This document shows positions 53,980 through 62,419 of a stretch of 64,000 nt of DNA, one piece after another (position 1 is the first letter of the stretch; each line of letters opens with the position of its first letter). The stretch is from DASVRA01 sp036388855. Lineage in GTDB: Bacteria > Pseudomonadota > Alphaproteobacteria > Caulobacterales > Caulobacteraceae. The notes beneath the pieces are model-generated. The model was given only the letters and a program-made list of their open reading frames with translations, did no database searches and was not told the origin of the DNA. Position numbers and translations under genes: made by a program. Where the stretch lies: positions 1 to 64,000 of the forward strand of contig DASVRA010000022.1 of the NCBI GenBank assembly GCA_036388855.1, read 5' to 3'.

Positions 53980-55052
53980 TGCGGGTGTTGTTCATCCTGC
54001 CAGGCGAAGGCGGGGGCGGGGGCGCTCACTCCGTCATGCAAGAGAGCCAGGGTCTGCGCCGATTGGGCGTCGAGACGGGCGTCGCCACCACCGCGGACAC
54101 GGTTGAAACCTTCCGCTGGCACTATCCTGAACTCGAAGGCGGCGTTCTGCCCGTGCACCCCTTCGACAGCCCCGACGTCCTGCGCACCCTATTGGCCGAG
54201 CACGACCTCGCCGTCGCCACCACCGCGCCCTCGGCCCACACCCTGGCCGCCGCGCTCGGCAAGTCGCGCAAGGGCCTCGCCCGCCCCGCCTACTACATCC
54301 AGGATTACGAGCCCTTGTTCCGCACCCCCGGCACGGAGCGGTGGGAGGAGGCCCGCGCCTCCTTCGAGGTGCTGGGCGAGGCGCTGCTATTCGCCAAGAC
54401 CGACTGGCTGCGCCGGATCGTCTACGACAACCACGGCCGCCCGGTGGAGAAGGTGAAGCCCTCCATCGACCATGCCATCTACCACCCCGCCCCACGCGCG
54501 CCGTCGGACCGGCTGACGATCTGCGCCATGGTGCGGCCCAAGACCCCGCGCCGCGGCCCCGGGCGCACCCTGCGCATCCTGGAACGCCTTGCCGCCCAGC
54601 ACGGCGAGCGCGTCCAGCTGGTCGCCTTCGGCGCCGCTCCGGACGACTACGAGCGCATCGGCGCCCGCCCCTCCGGCCCTATCGAGGACCGGGGCGTGCT
54701 TCGCCGCTCCGAGGTGGCCGAGTTGCTGCGCGGCTCAGACCTGTTCCTCGACCTTTCCGACTATCAAGCCTTCGGCCGCACCGGCCTGGAAGCCATGGCC
54801 AGCGGCTGCACGCCCCTGCTGCCGGTATTCGGCGGGGCCGACGAGTACGCCCGTCACTGGACCAACGCGCTGCTCGTCGACACCCGCTCCGACGAGGCGA
54901 TCACCCAAGCCGTCGACGCCTTCATTGCCGCCGACGCCGTCACGCGCGGCCGCCTGCGCGACAACGGCATGGCCACGGCGCTCGACTACACGGTCGAAAA
55001 AGCGGCCTTTTCCGAGTACCAGCTGTTCCGCAAGCACCTGGCGCGCGCATGA
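53979..55052 (+). CDS. GT4 glycosyltransferase, WsaF-like
   Basis: A 357-residue GT-B enzyme. It opens MRVLFILPGEGGGGGAHSVM (glycine-rich acceptor loop). It contains YYIQDYEPLF near residue 107, a signature I associate with WsaF-type rhamnosyltransferases, and ends with the donor-binding FGRTGLEAMASGCTPLLPVF. ATG 53979 overlaps the previous stop (TGATG); GTG 53976 is the alternative. Together with the preceding GT2 it probably adds sugars of the capsule repeat. It overlaps the threonine dehydratase gene downstream. Confidence 0.85.
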   Translation: MRVLFILPGEGGGGGAHSVMQESQGLRRLGVETGVATTADTVETFRWHYPELEGGVLPVHPFDSPDVLRTLLAEHDLAVATTAPSAHTLAAALGKSRKGLARPAYYIQDYEPLFRTPGTERWEEARASFEVLGEALLFAKTDWLRRIVYDNHGRPVEKVKPSIDHAIYHPAPRAPSDRLTICAMVRPKTPRRGPGRTLRILERLAAQHGERVQLVAFGAAPDDYERIGARPSGPIEDRGVLRRSEVAELLRGSDLFLDLSDYQAFGRTGLEAMASGCTPLLPVFGGADEYARHWTNALLVDTRSDEAITQAVDAFIAADAVTRGRLRDNGMATALDYTVEKAAFSEYQLFRKHLARA

Positions 55053-56254
55053 CCCTCCGCTTCGACGACATCACCGCCGCGGCCGAACGCATCGCCGGAC
55101 AGGTCGAGCGCACCCCGCTGCGCCGCTCGCCGCGCCTGTCCAAGCTCACCGGCGCGGAGGTGTTCGTCAAATACGAGAACCAGCAGTTCACCGGCTCCTT
55201 CAAGGACCGCGGCGCCTGCAACAAGCTGACCCTGATGAGCGAGGCCGACCGCGCCCGCGGCGTGATCACCGCCTCGGCCGGCAACCATGCCCAGGCGTTG
55301 GCCTGCCAAGCCGCCCGCTGCGGCGCGCGCGCGCTGATCGTCATGCCCGAGGCCACGCCCACGGTGAAGATGGAGCAGACCAAGGCTTTCGGCGCCGAAA
55401 TCCTGCTGGAAGGCGAGACCTTGGACGAGTGCCAGGTCCGCGCCTTCTCAATCCGCGACGAGCGCGGGATGATCTTCGTCTCGGCCTTCAACGACTGGGA
55501 CATCATGGCCGGCCAAGGCACGGTTGGCCTGGAGATGATCGAGGACCGCCCGGACCTCGACTGCATCGTCGTGCCGATCGGCGGAGGCGGCCTGATCGCC
55601 GGCATCGCGGCGGCCGCCAAGGGGCTCAAGCCCGACGTGGAGATCGTCGGCGTGGAAGCGGCCATGTACCCCTCCTTCGCCGCCCGCGAGCGCGGCGAGA
55701 ACAAGCCTCCCGTCGGGGGCCAGACCATCGCGGAAGGCATCGCGGTCAAGCGCGTGGGAGACCTCACCTACGAGGCCGCGGCGTCCCTGATCGATCACCT
55801 GATGGAGGTGGACGAGGGCCGGCTGGAGGAGGCCGTCGCCCTCTACGTCTCCCACGAGAAGACCGTGGCCGAGGGCGCCGGGGCCGCCAGCCTCGCCGCC
55901 CTGTTGGAGGATCCCGACCGCTTCCGCGGCCGCAAGGTCGGACTGGTGCTGTCCGGCGGCAACATCGACACGCGCCTGCTGGCTGGGGTGCTGACCCGCG
56001 AGCTGGTGCGCGAGCACCGGATCATCTCGCTGCGGGTCGCCTCCGACGACCGGCCCGGGATGCTGGCCACCATTACCCGCGTGATCGGCGACTGCGGCGG
56101 CAACATCATCGACGTGGCCCACAACCGGCTGATGCTCGACCTGCCGGCCAAGACCACCGCCTTCAACATCATGATCGAAACCCGCGGCGACGCCCACGGC
56201 GCCCAAATTGTCCGCTCGCTGGCCGAGCACGGCTACCAGCCCGAAGTCCTTTGA
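55049..56254 (+). CDS. ilvA: Threonine ammonia-lyase (biosynthetic type, with ACT domain)
   Basis: A 401-residue PLP enzyme converting threonine to 2-oxobutanoate for isoleucine synthesis. The PLP lysine is in TGSFKDRGACNKL (about residue 50). ASAGNHAQALA, VPIGGGGLIAGIA and the glycine-rich LVLSGGNID loop follow. A single C-terminal ACT-like domain (about 325-401, LRVASDDRPGMLATITRVIG) indicates amino-acid feedback or the TdcB-like short form. ATG 55049 overlaps the glycosyltransferase stop, although the function is unrelated to the capsule. Confidence 0.93.
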   Translation: MTLRFDDITAAAERIAGQVERTPLRRSPRLSKLTGAEVFVKYENQQFTGSFKDRGACNKLTLMSEADRARGVITASAGNHAQALACQAARCGARALIVMPEATPTVKMEQTKAFGAEILLEGETLDECQVRAFSIRDERGMIFVSAFNDWDIMAGQGTVGLEMIEDRPDLDCIVVPIGGGGLIAGIAAAAKGLKPDVEIVGVEAAMYPSFAARERGENKPPVGGQTIAEGIAVKRVGDLTYEAAASLIDHLMEVDEGRLEEAVALYVSHEKTVAEGAGAASLAALLEDPDRFRGRKVGLVLSGGNIDTRLLAGVLTRELVREHRIISLRVASDDRPGMLATITRVIGDCGGNIIDVAHNRLMLDLPAKTTAFNIMIETRGDAHGAQIVRSLAEHGYQPEVL

Positions 56255-56264
56255 AGGAAGACCG

Positions 56265-56771
56265 ATGAAGCACCTCCCCCTCGCGGCGCTGGCCGCCCTT
56301 GCGCTTTCCGCCTGCGGCGGGGGCGAACCGGCCCAGGCGCAGAACCAACCCATCGCCATGGCGCCCGCGCCGGGCGCGAACCAGGGTTCCGAGCCGGCCG
56401 CCGCCTTCCTCGCCAAGAACGCCCTGGCCGAAGGGGTGAAGTCGCTACCCTCGGGCCTGCAGTACCAGGTGCTGAAGTCCGGCCCCGCTGGCGGCAAAAG
56501 TCCAATTCTCAGCGATCAGGTCACGGTTCACTACGAGGCGATCCTGCCCTCCGGCGAGGTGCTCGACTCCTCCTACGAGCGTGGCGAGCCCTCGACCTTC
56601 CCCCTGCGCGGCCTGGTCAAGGCCTGGGAGGAGGCCCTGCCGATGATGAAGCCAGGCGACCAGTGGCTGCTCTGGGCCCCGCCCGAACTCGGCTACGGCG
56701 CCGAAGGCAAGGGCCCCGTGCCGCCCGGCGCGGTGCTGAAGTTCCGCATCGAACTGATCCGGGTGAACTGA
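56265..56771 (+). CDS. FKBP-type peptidyl-prolyl isomerase, lipoprotein
   Basis: A 168-residue envelope foldase. The signal peptide ends in ALSACGGG (lipobox Cys), so a lipid anchor is expected. A Pro/Ala-rich linker and FLAKNALAEGVKSLPSGLQY lead into the FKBP domain: VTVHYEAILPSGEVLDSSYE, EEALPMMKPGDQWLLWAPPE and LGYGAEGKGPVPPGAVLKF. This is the Mip/FkpA-like pattern. ATG 56265 follows GAAGGAAG. A strong terminator lies directly downstream. Confidence 0.94.
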   Translation: MKHLPLAALAALALSACGGGEPAQAQNQPIAMAPAPGANQGSEPAAAFLAKNALAEGVKSLPSGLQYQVLKSGPAGGKSPILSDQVTVHYEAILPSGEVLDSSYERGEPSTFPLRGLVKAWEEALPMMKPGDQWLLWAPPELGYGAEGKGPVPPGAVLKFRIELIRVN

Positions 56772-56778
56772 CAAGGAA

Positions 56779-56812
56779 AAAGGGCGGGGCCAGCGGCCCC
56801 GCCCTTTCCTTT
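56779..56812. terminator. Bidirectional intrinsic terminator between the FKBP and M10 genes
   Basis: AAAGGGCGGGGCC (779-791) and its perfect complement (795-807) enclose a 3-base loop. A pyrimidine-rich tail follows on the + strand, and an A-rich stretch on the left gives U-rich RNA on the - strand. It lies between convergent genes and can serve both. Confidence 0.85.
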
Positions 56813-56828
56813 CAGTTTACGGCCGGCC

Positions 56829-58901
56829 TCAGATGAACAGGCCTTCGAAGCCGGTGAAGCCGGTCTGGTCGCCCTTCAGCTCCAGCACCATGTCGGCGCG
56901 CGCGTCGCCGTCGACATCCAGCTGCAGGCGGGTGATGCCGCGCTCCTCGTTGAACACCAGCAGCGCTTCGCCCGCGGTGTGGGTGAAGTGGTCCGCCAGA
57001 TGGAAGTGCTGGACGCCGTCGGTGTTGGTGTCGGCGTCGATGCGGACCAGCGAGATGGTGTCGTTGTCGTCGAGGTCGCGGATGCGGTCGCGCTGAATAT
57101 CTTCGAAGTAGAAGACATCCGCACCGCCGCCGCCGAACAGCACGTCCTTGCCGTCGCCGGAGACCAGGCGATCATTGCCACCGCCGCCCTTGAGGAAGTC
57201 GCGGCCGTCTCCGCCGAACAGTTGGTCGTCGCCGTTGCCGCCCTGCAGCTCGTCCCTGCCGTCCCGACCTTCCAGGCGGTTGTCCGCCTTGTTGCCGATC
57301 AGCAGGTCGTCACCCGCGCCCGACATGGCGTTCTCGATGGTGACGCCGTTGGCGATGGTGTAGCCGCTATAGACGCCGTCCGCGTAGGACACCCAGCCGG
57401 CGCCGCCGATCTCATACTTCAGCGTGGCGGCGCGCAGATCGATGTAGGAGTCGCGCTCGCCGCTGTAGTGGATGCGGTCGGTGCCGCCGGCGTCCCAGAT
57501 GCACTGGTAGAAGGTCTCGCCGGCGACGTTTTCGTCGTCCATCACGTAGGTGTCGTTGCCGGCGTGATAGTCCTCGTTGACGCCGTACTTGTCCTGGATC
57601 ACCGCGATGTCGAGCGCGCCCAACGTGCCCATCCAGCCGTAGGGGGCGGCCTGATTGCCGTCGCCGCCCGACTCCGGATTGCCGTTCGGGCCCAGCGGAT
57701 AGCCGTCGTTGTAGGACATGACGGTGAACACCTGCTGGCTCAGCTCGTAGTCGCCGTAGCCGCCGCCCAGGCCCCCGGTGCCGCCGTCGGCGCCCGGCAT
57801 GATGCTGGAGTGGCCGCCGTTGTCGTGCGGGTGGGCCATGCCGTGGCCGTGACCCATCTCGTGCAGCAGGGTGGTGAAGAAGAAGCCGCCTTGTTGCAGG
57901 CCTTCCTGGGTCCAGCGCTCGTCACCGGAGTTGAACTCCGCTTGGCCTTCGTTCTCCGTTCCCGGAGGACTCATGCGGCCGAGCAGGCTGGCGCCCAGGC
58001 CGGGGGTGCCTTGGTAGTTGATGAACTTGAAGTCGGCTGCCTTGCGGTCGTCCACCTCGACGTAAACGATGTCGGCGACCTCAGAGTACTCGCCCATCGC
58101 CGTGCGCAGGTCGGCCAGTTCCCAATCCTGCCAGTCGCGGGCCTGGATCATGGTGTCGGTGGTGCCCGGCGTGGTCGGATCCTCGTCCATGAAGAAGTCG
58201 CCCTGCTTGGCGATGTAGTAGGTGATGACGTTCTTGCCATCGACCACGGAGTCGGCATTCCTGTCGGGCTTCACGCCGTTGGGTCGAGGGCCCTGGTCGC
58301 CGTCGGGGTTGCGCGAGGTGCCGTCGACCTGGGTGCCCCAGTCGATCGAATGCATCGGCTGGTCGATGTCATAGAAGGGCTTGTAAGCCTCCACGGTGCT
58401 GGTCCGCACGAACAGGTCGTAGTCGCCAATACCGTCGCCGTTGGCGCCGTTGGTGCCGTCCTGGTCGAAGGCGCGCGCGTTGATGTAGTAGGTGCCGGTG
58501 TACTCGGCCTCGAAGGTCAACAGCGCGTCCAGGCCGTTGTCGTCCTCCGGCTTGCCGCCGTCGGCGTTGCCCAGCGCCTTGCCGTTCTTGTCATAGAGCT
58601 CGATGAAAGAGTCGGCCAGCGGCGCGTGGGTGGTGCCCTCGGTACTGGCGTACATGCCGATGTCATAGACCTGCCCGGCCTCCAGTTTGACCTTCACGAA
58701 GTCCTGATCCTCGATCATGTCGATGCTCGAGAAGAGGTGCTCACCGTTCGCCTTGATGGTGGTGGTGGTCGAGGTGTCGTCGGCGATGGTGTCGGTGACG
58801 CCGGTGTATTCGGCCTCGGCCGGGGCGGCGGCTGAGGCGCTGCTTTGTGAGATGTCGAAGGTTTTGGCCGCGACGCGGTAGCCCGATTGTTCAAGGCGCA
58901 T
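56829..58901 (-). CDS. Serralysin-type M10 metalloprotease with PPC and RTX regions
   Basis: A 690-residue secreted zinc protease. An N-terminal region of about 60 residues is followed by a PPC-like beta-sandwich (about 55-165; FVKVKLEAGQVYDIGMYAS). The catalytic domain has HEMGHGHGMAH at 347-357 (full HExxHxxGxxH) and the Met-turn VMSYNDG. RTX repeats (GGNGDDQLFGGDGRDFLKGG) and a C-terminal cap ending TGFEGLFI follow. There is no signal peptide, consistent with type I secretion. It is the second of two tandem paralogues on this strand. Confidence 0.9.
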   Translation of the reverse strand: MRLEQSGYRVAAKTFDISQSSASAAAPAEAEYTGVTDTIADDTSTTTTIKANGEHLFSSIDMIEDQDFVKVKLEAGQVYDIGMYASTEGTTHAPLADSFIELYDKNGKALGNADGGKPEDDNGLDALLTFEAEYTGTYYINARAFDQDGTNGANGDGIGDYDLFVRTSTVEAYKPFYDIDQPMHSIDWGTQVDGTSRNPDGDQGPRPNGVKPDRNADSVVDGKNVITYYIAKQGDFFMDEDPTTPGTTDTMIQARDWQDWELADLRTAMGEYSEVADIVYVEVDDRKAADFKFINYQGTPGLGASLLGRMSPPGTENEGQAEFNSGDERWTQEGLQQGGFFFTTLLHEMGHGHGMAHPHDNGGHSSIMPGADGGTGGLGGGYGDYELSQQVFTVMSYNDGYPLGPNGNPESGGDGNQAAPYGWMGTLGALDIAVIQDKYGVNEDYHAGNDTYVMDDENVAGETFYQCIWDAGGTDRIHYSGERDSYIDLRAATLKYEIGGAGWVSYADGVYSGYTIANGVTIENAMSGAGDDLLIGNKADNRLEGRDGRDELQGGNGDDQLFGGDGRDFLKGGGGNDRLVSGDGKDVLFGGGGADVFYFEDIQRDRIRDLDDNDTISLVRIDADTNTDGVQHFHLADHFTHTAGEALLVFNEERGITRLQLDVDGDARADMVLELKGDQTGFTGFEGLFI

Positions 58902-58948
58902 TGGACGTTAGCTCCGAAGGATTGGTTGTTGTTTTGTGGAAGCGAAGC

Positions 58949-58970
58949 GGGCGGACCGTCAGGTCCGCCC
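58949..58970 (-). terminator. Hairpin between the two M10 protease genes
   Basis: GGGCGGACC (949-957) pairs with GGTCCGCCC (962-970) across a GTCA loop, 19 bases past the stop of the upstream M10 gene. There is no U-run on the - strand, so it may be a weak terminator or an RNA-stabilising hairpin. Confidence 0.4.
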
Positions 58971-58988
58971 GAGGTCTACTGAAAGCTG

Positions 58989-61112
58989 TTACGAAACGAA
59001 GCCGGTGAAGCCGTCGAAGGCGGTCTGATCGCCGTCCATCAGCAGCACCATGTCGGCGCGGCCGTCGCCGTCTGTGTCCATCGACAGGCGGGTGACGTCC
59101 TGGGTGGCGTTGTACTTAATGGTCGCCTGGCCCGCCGTGTCGGTGAAGTGGTCGACCAGGGTGAACTCCTGGTTGCCCGCCTTGTTGATGTTGGCGTCGA
59201 TGCGCGACAGGCGCACGATGTCCCCGTCGCGGAGATCGGTAATCCGGTCCATCTCCAGCGCTTCGCGGAAGATGAAGCGGTCGGCGCCCCCGCCGCCGGT
59301 CAGCAGATCCTGGCCTTCGCCGGCGATCAGGCGATCCTTGCCCGCGTCGCCGCTCAGTTCGTCGGCGCCGGCCTCGCCGCGCAGCACGTCCTTGCGGGCG
59401 CCGCCGGAGATCACGTCATCGCCCTCGCCGCCGGTCAGGCGATTGGCGTACTGGTTGCCGACCAGGATGTCGTCGGTGTCGCTGCCGATGGCGTTCTCGA
59501 TCTTCACTCCGTTGGCGATGGTGAAGCCGCCGTAGATGGCGCTCCCGTCTTCCTGGTAGCCGTGCGACACCCAGCCGCCGCCGCCGACTTCATACTTCAG
59601 CGTGGCTTCGCGCAGGTCGATGGTGACGTTTTTCGCGTCTCCCGCCGAGATGGTGTCCGTGCCGCCGGTGTCCCAGATGCAGGCGTACATCGTCGCCGCT
59701 TCGCCGGTCGCCGCGTCGCCTTCGCGGTTGGCGTCGGGCAGCACGTAGACGTCGCCGTCCTTGTGGAACTCCATGTTGGCCGCGTACTTCTGCTGCAGCA
59801 CGGCGATGTCGAAGGCCATCATCGTGCCCTCGAAGCCGTAGTTGTCCGAGGGCGACTTGCCGTCGGGACCATCCGGCCAGCCGTCGTTATAGGTCATCAC
59901 CGTGTGGACGCCCTGGTTCAGGTGGTAGTCGCCCGAGTCAGTGTCGCTATCGACCCCGTTCATCACAGTGGAGTTGCCGCCGTTGTCGTGCGGGTGGGCC
60001 ATGCCCATGCCGTGGCCGAGCTCGTGGGTGAAGGTGATGAAGCCGAAGCCGCCCTGGGCAAGCCCCTTCTCGTCCCAGCCCACGCCGGTGGTATTGAACC
60101 AGGCCGCGCCTTCGGTCGGCTCGCCGGGAGGCGACATGGCGCCCAATAGCACCGGCGCGCTCGGCGAGGCGCCGAAGATGAAGTCGGCCTCCGCCTGGGA
60201 GTCCACCTCGACAAAGTCGACGTCGATCACGTTTTCGTACAGCTCGAAGGAGACAAACGCCGCGGCCTTGGCATAGTCCGACCAGCCCTGGTTGACGTTC
60301 TCCTCGGTCAGCGGGTGCGGAGTCACCTCGCCGGCCTTGGCGAAGTAGACGTGGATGACCTCGTCGCCGTCGGCGTTCTTTACGCCGTCGGTGTCTACCC
60401 GGGTGCCCCAGTCGATGGCGTCGAGCGGGGTGTCCTTGTTGGGGTCGGGCGCGTCGTCGTCCAGCTTGCCGGTGATCGAGTAGCCGCCGATGGCCGCGTC
60501 GTTGTAGCCGGCCACGGCCACGTAATAGGTGCCGTCCTTGGTCGGGGTGAAGTCCAACTCCTCGTCGGAGCCGCCGCCGCCGCCGTCCACCGGGTCGCCC
60601 ACAGGGTTGCCGTCCGCGTCGTAGATCTGGAGCAGCATGTCGGCGGCCGCGGTGTCCTCCGGATCGACGATGAATTCGTAGGTCTCGCCCGCGCTGCCCT
60701 GGAACTGGAAGAAGTCCTTGTCGGTCGCGTACTCGAGCGCGGACTCGATGGTCTGGCCCTCCAGCACGTTCAGCGTCACGTCGGAGGACTCGTCGTCCGG
60801 CACGTCGTCGCCGCCGATCGGCGGAATGCCCAGGCCATCTCCCGGCGCTGCCTTTTCGGCGGTCACGCCCGCGGCCTTAAGGCAGCCGGGGCAGCCGCAG
60901 CGCAGCACCGTGTCGCCGTTCAGGCCCGACAGGTCCAGCCCGAAGGCGGAGCTGGCGTCCTGCAGGGCCATCGCTCCATCGGCGGCCTGCATGTCAGGCC
61001 CCGCCACGCGGGCGAGCGCCGCATCTGACAGCGTCACGGTCTGCACCGCCCGCGCGTCTGAGGCGGCAGCAAGGTCCAAGGCGCGCGCGTCGGCGCCGGT
61101 GTGTCTCGACAT
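58989..61112 (-). CDS. Serralysin-type M10 metalloprotease with Cys cluster, PPC and RTX regions
   Basis: A 707-residue paralogue of the downstream protease. The N-terminal 120 residues differ and contain LRCGCPGCLKAAG, three cysteines within five positions. A PPC-like domain (about 120-225, KDFFQFQGSAGETYEFIVDP) precedes the catalytic domain with HELGHGMGMAH at 363-373 and Met-turn VMTYNDG. RTX nonapeptides (GGEGDDVISGGARKDVLRGE) and a cap ending FDGFTGFVS follow. The ATG at 61112 has GGGAGGGG at good spacing. Type I secretion is expected. It is probably cotranscribed with the second copy. Confidence 0.9.
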   Translation of the reverse strand: MSRHTGADARALDLAAASDARAVQTVTLSDAALARVAGPDMQAADGAMALQDASSAFGLDLSGLNGDTVLRCGCPGCLKAAGVTAEKAAPGDGLGIPPIGGDDVPDDESSDVTLNVLEGQTIESALEYATDKDFFQFQGSAGETYEFIVDPEDTAAADMLLQIYDADGNPVGDPVDGGGGGSDEELDFTPTKDGTYYVAVAGYNDAAIGGYSITGKLDDDAPDPNKDTPLDAIDWGTRVDTDGVKNADGDEVIHVYFAKAGEVTPHPLTEENVNQGWSDYAKAAAFVSFELYENVIDVDFVEVDSQAEADFIFGASPSAPVLLGAMSPPGEPTEGAAWFNTTGVGWDEKGLAQGGFGFITFTHELGHGMGMAHPHDNGGNSTVMNGVDSDTDSGDYHLNQGVHTVMTYNDGWPDGPDGKSPSDNYGFEGTMMAFDIAVLQQKYAANMEFHKDGDVYVLPDANREGDAATGEAATMYACIWDTGGTDTISAGDAKNVTIDLREATLKYEVGGGGWVSHGYQEDGSAIYGGFTIANGVKIENAIGSDTDDILVGNQYANRLTGGEGDDVISGGARKDVLRGEAGADELSGDAGKDRLIAGEGQDLLTGGGGADRFIFREALEMDRITDLRDGDIVRLSRIDANINKAGNQEFTLVDHFTDTAGQATIKYNATQDVTRLSMDTDGDGRADMVLLMDGDQTAFDGFTGFVS

Positions 61113-61382
61113 CTAGTCCCCTCCCAGGGTGCTTGGTTTGCGGCAGGCGCGAGCGCCCCGGCCGGTCCTTCAGTGCTCAGCGGGCGGGCAACCCGTTGGT
61201 AACCATGTTGGTTCCCGCCCCCGTAATTTTTTTTCAGAGCTTAGTTTCGCCGGGGGCGCGGTAGAGCGTCGCGCTTCCATGGCTCAGCTCTCGGCAAAAC
61301 TAAGCGGCTTTGTTGCGCGGCTTACCCACGACTTGACATAGCGCAGTTCTTCTTAGCGAGAGCAGTAGAGCGGCCGCGCCTG
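61113..61382. promoter_or_regulatory. Upstream region of the M10 protease pair
   Basis: These 270 bases lie between the M10 start and the stop of the ABC permease, both on the - strand. An unusual T-run (near 61227-61235) on the + strand and a comparatively AT-rich stretch to 61340 make it the likely promoter region for the protease genes. No defined operator was identified. Confidence 0.4.
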
Positions 61383-62204
61383 TCAGGTCTTCAGCCGATA
61401 GCCAGTCTTGAACAGCCGCCAAGACCAGAAACCCATCCCGCCGATCAGCGCCGCGGTCAGCGTCACGCCCACGGGGATCGGCCCGTCAGCCTGGCCGATG
61501 AAGCCGTAGCGGAAGCCGTCGATCAGGTAGAACATCGGGTTGAAGTGGGAGACGCTGCGGAACGGCTCGGGCAGCCGGTCAACCAGGTAGAATGTGCCCG
61601 ACAAGAAGGTCAGCGGCATCACCACGAAGTTCTGCACCGTGGCCAGGTGGTCCCACTTCTCCGACCACAGCCCTCCCAGCACCCCCAGCTGCGCCATCAG
61701 CACCGAGGCGCCGGCGCCGTAGAAAATCACCGCCCAGAGGTGGTCCACGCCCATGCGCGCGAACGGAGACACCGCCGCCCAGGTGACCAGCCCCACCAGC
61801 ACGCCCCGCGTCGCCGCGCCCAGCACAAAGGCCAGGGTCTGCTCCAGCGGCGACAGCGGCGGCGTGAGGAAGTCGGAGGTCAGCCCCATCATCTTGGACT
61901 GCAGGATCGAGGAGGAGGAGTTGGCGAAGGCGTTGTTCAGCACCGCCATCATCACCAGACCGGGCGCGATGAAGGTGGTGAACGCCACCCCGTGCAGCGG
62001 CTGGCGTGCGCCGCTCGCGGCCACGCTGAAGATCAGCATGAACAGCAGCGACGACATCACGGGGGCGGCCACAGTCTGCATCGCCACCTTCCAGAACCGC
62101 CGGACCTCCTTCAGGTAGAGGGTCTTGAAGCCCTCCCAATTGAAGTCGCCGTACGCCCTGGGTTCCGGCGGCCTGATCTCCTCGACGGCGGCGACGTCAC
62201 GCAT
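61383..62204 (-). CDS. ABC-2 type transporter permease
   Basis: A 273-residue inner-membrane protein with about six hydrophobic segments. It begins with a cytoplasmic stretch and LYLKEVRRFWKVAMQTVAAP. FIAPGLVMMAVLNNAFANSS, LTPPLSPLEQTLAFVLGAAT and VSHFNPMFYLIDGFRYGFIG are typical of YadH/NodJ-like permeases. No ATP-binding partner gene is adjacent, so the ATPase must be encoded elsewhere. It is divergent from the M23 peptidase gene. Substrate unknown. Confidence 0.87.
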   Translation of the reverse strand: MRDVAAVEEIRPPEPRAYGDFNWEGFKTLYLKEVRRFWKVAMQTVAAPVMSSLLFMLIFSVAASGARQPLHGVAFTTFIAPGLVMMAVLNNAFANSSSSILQSKMMGLTSDFLTPPLSPLEQTLAFVLGAATRGVLVGLVTWAAVSPFARMGVDHLWAVIFYGAGASVLMAQLGVLGGLWSEKWDHLATVQNFVVMPLTFLSGTFYLVDRLPEPFRSVSHFNPMFYLIDGFRYGFIGQADGPIPVGVTLTAALIGGMGFWSWRLFKTGYRLKT

Positions 62205-62419
62205 CGGGTCCAGATGCGGGCGCGGCGCGGCGGGCGCAAGGCGTCTCCCAGCGCGCGCGCGTTACGCCTAAGCTAAGCCGTTGATTTCCCTTGGGTCAAC
62301 TTGCCGCAGGGCGATCGGCGCCGTCCTGCCTATATCGGCTGTTGTGGATAAGCCGTGCGGACGCCGAAGCGTCCCGACCCGCCAGCCCTCCTAAGCCGTA
62401 ACACGGAGCTCCGATCATC
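62205..62419. promoter_or_regulatory. Divergent region between ABC permease and M23 peptidase genes
   Basis: 215 bases between two divergent starts that should contain both promoters. The stretch 62275-62345 is less GC-rich than its surroundings. No specific motif is supported. Confidence 0.35.

Noticed and set aside
56979..58835. A 618-codon + strand frame opposite the M10 protease
   Set aside because: It is the mirror of acidic RTX/PPC coding sequence; it is Val/Ala-rich with no domain, and the - strand protease is unambiguous.
61129..61341. A 70-codon + strand frame upstream of the M10 genes
   Set aside because: No ribosome-binding site, no recognisable sequence, and it lies over the likely promoter region.
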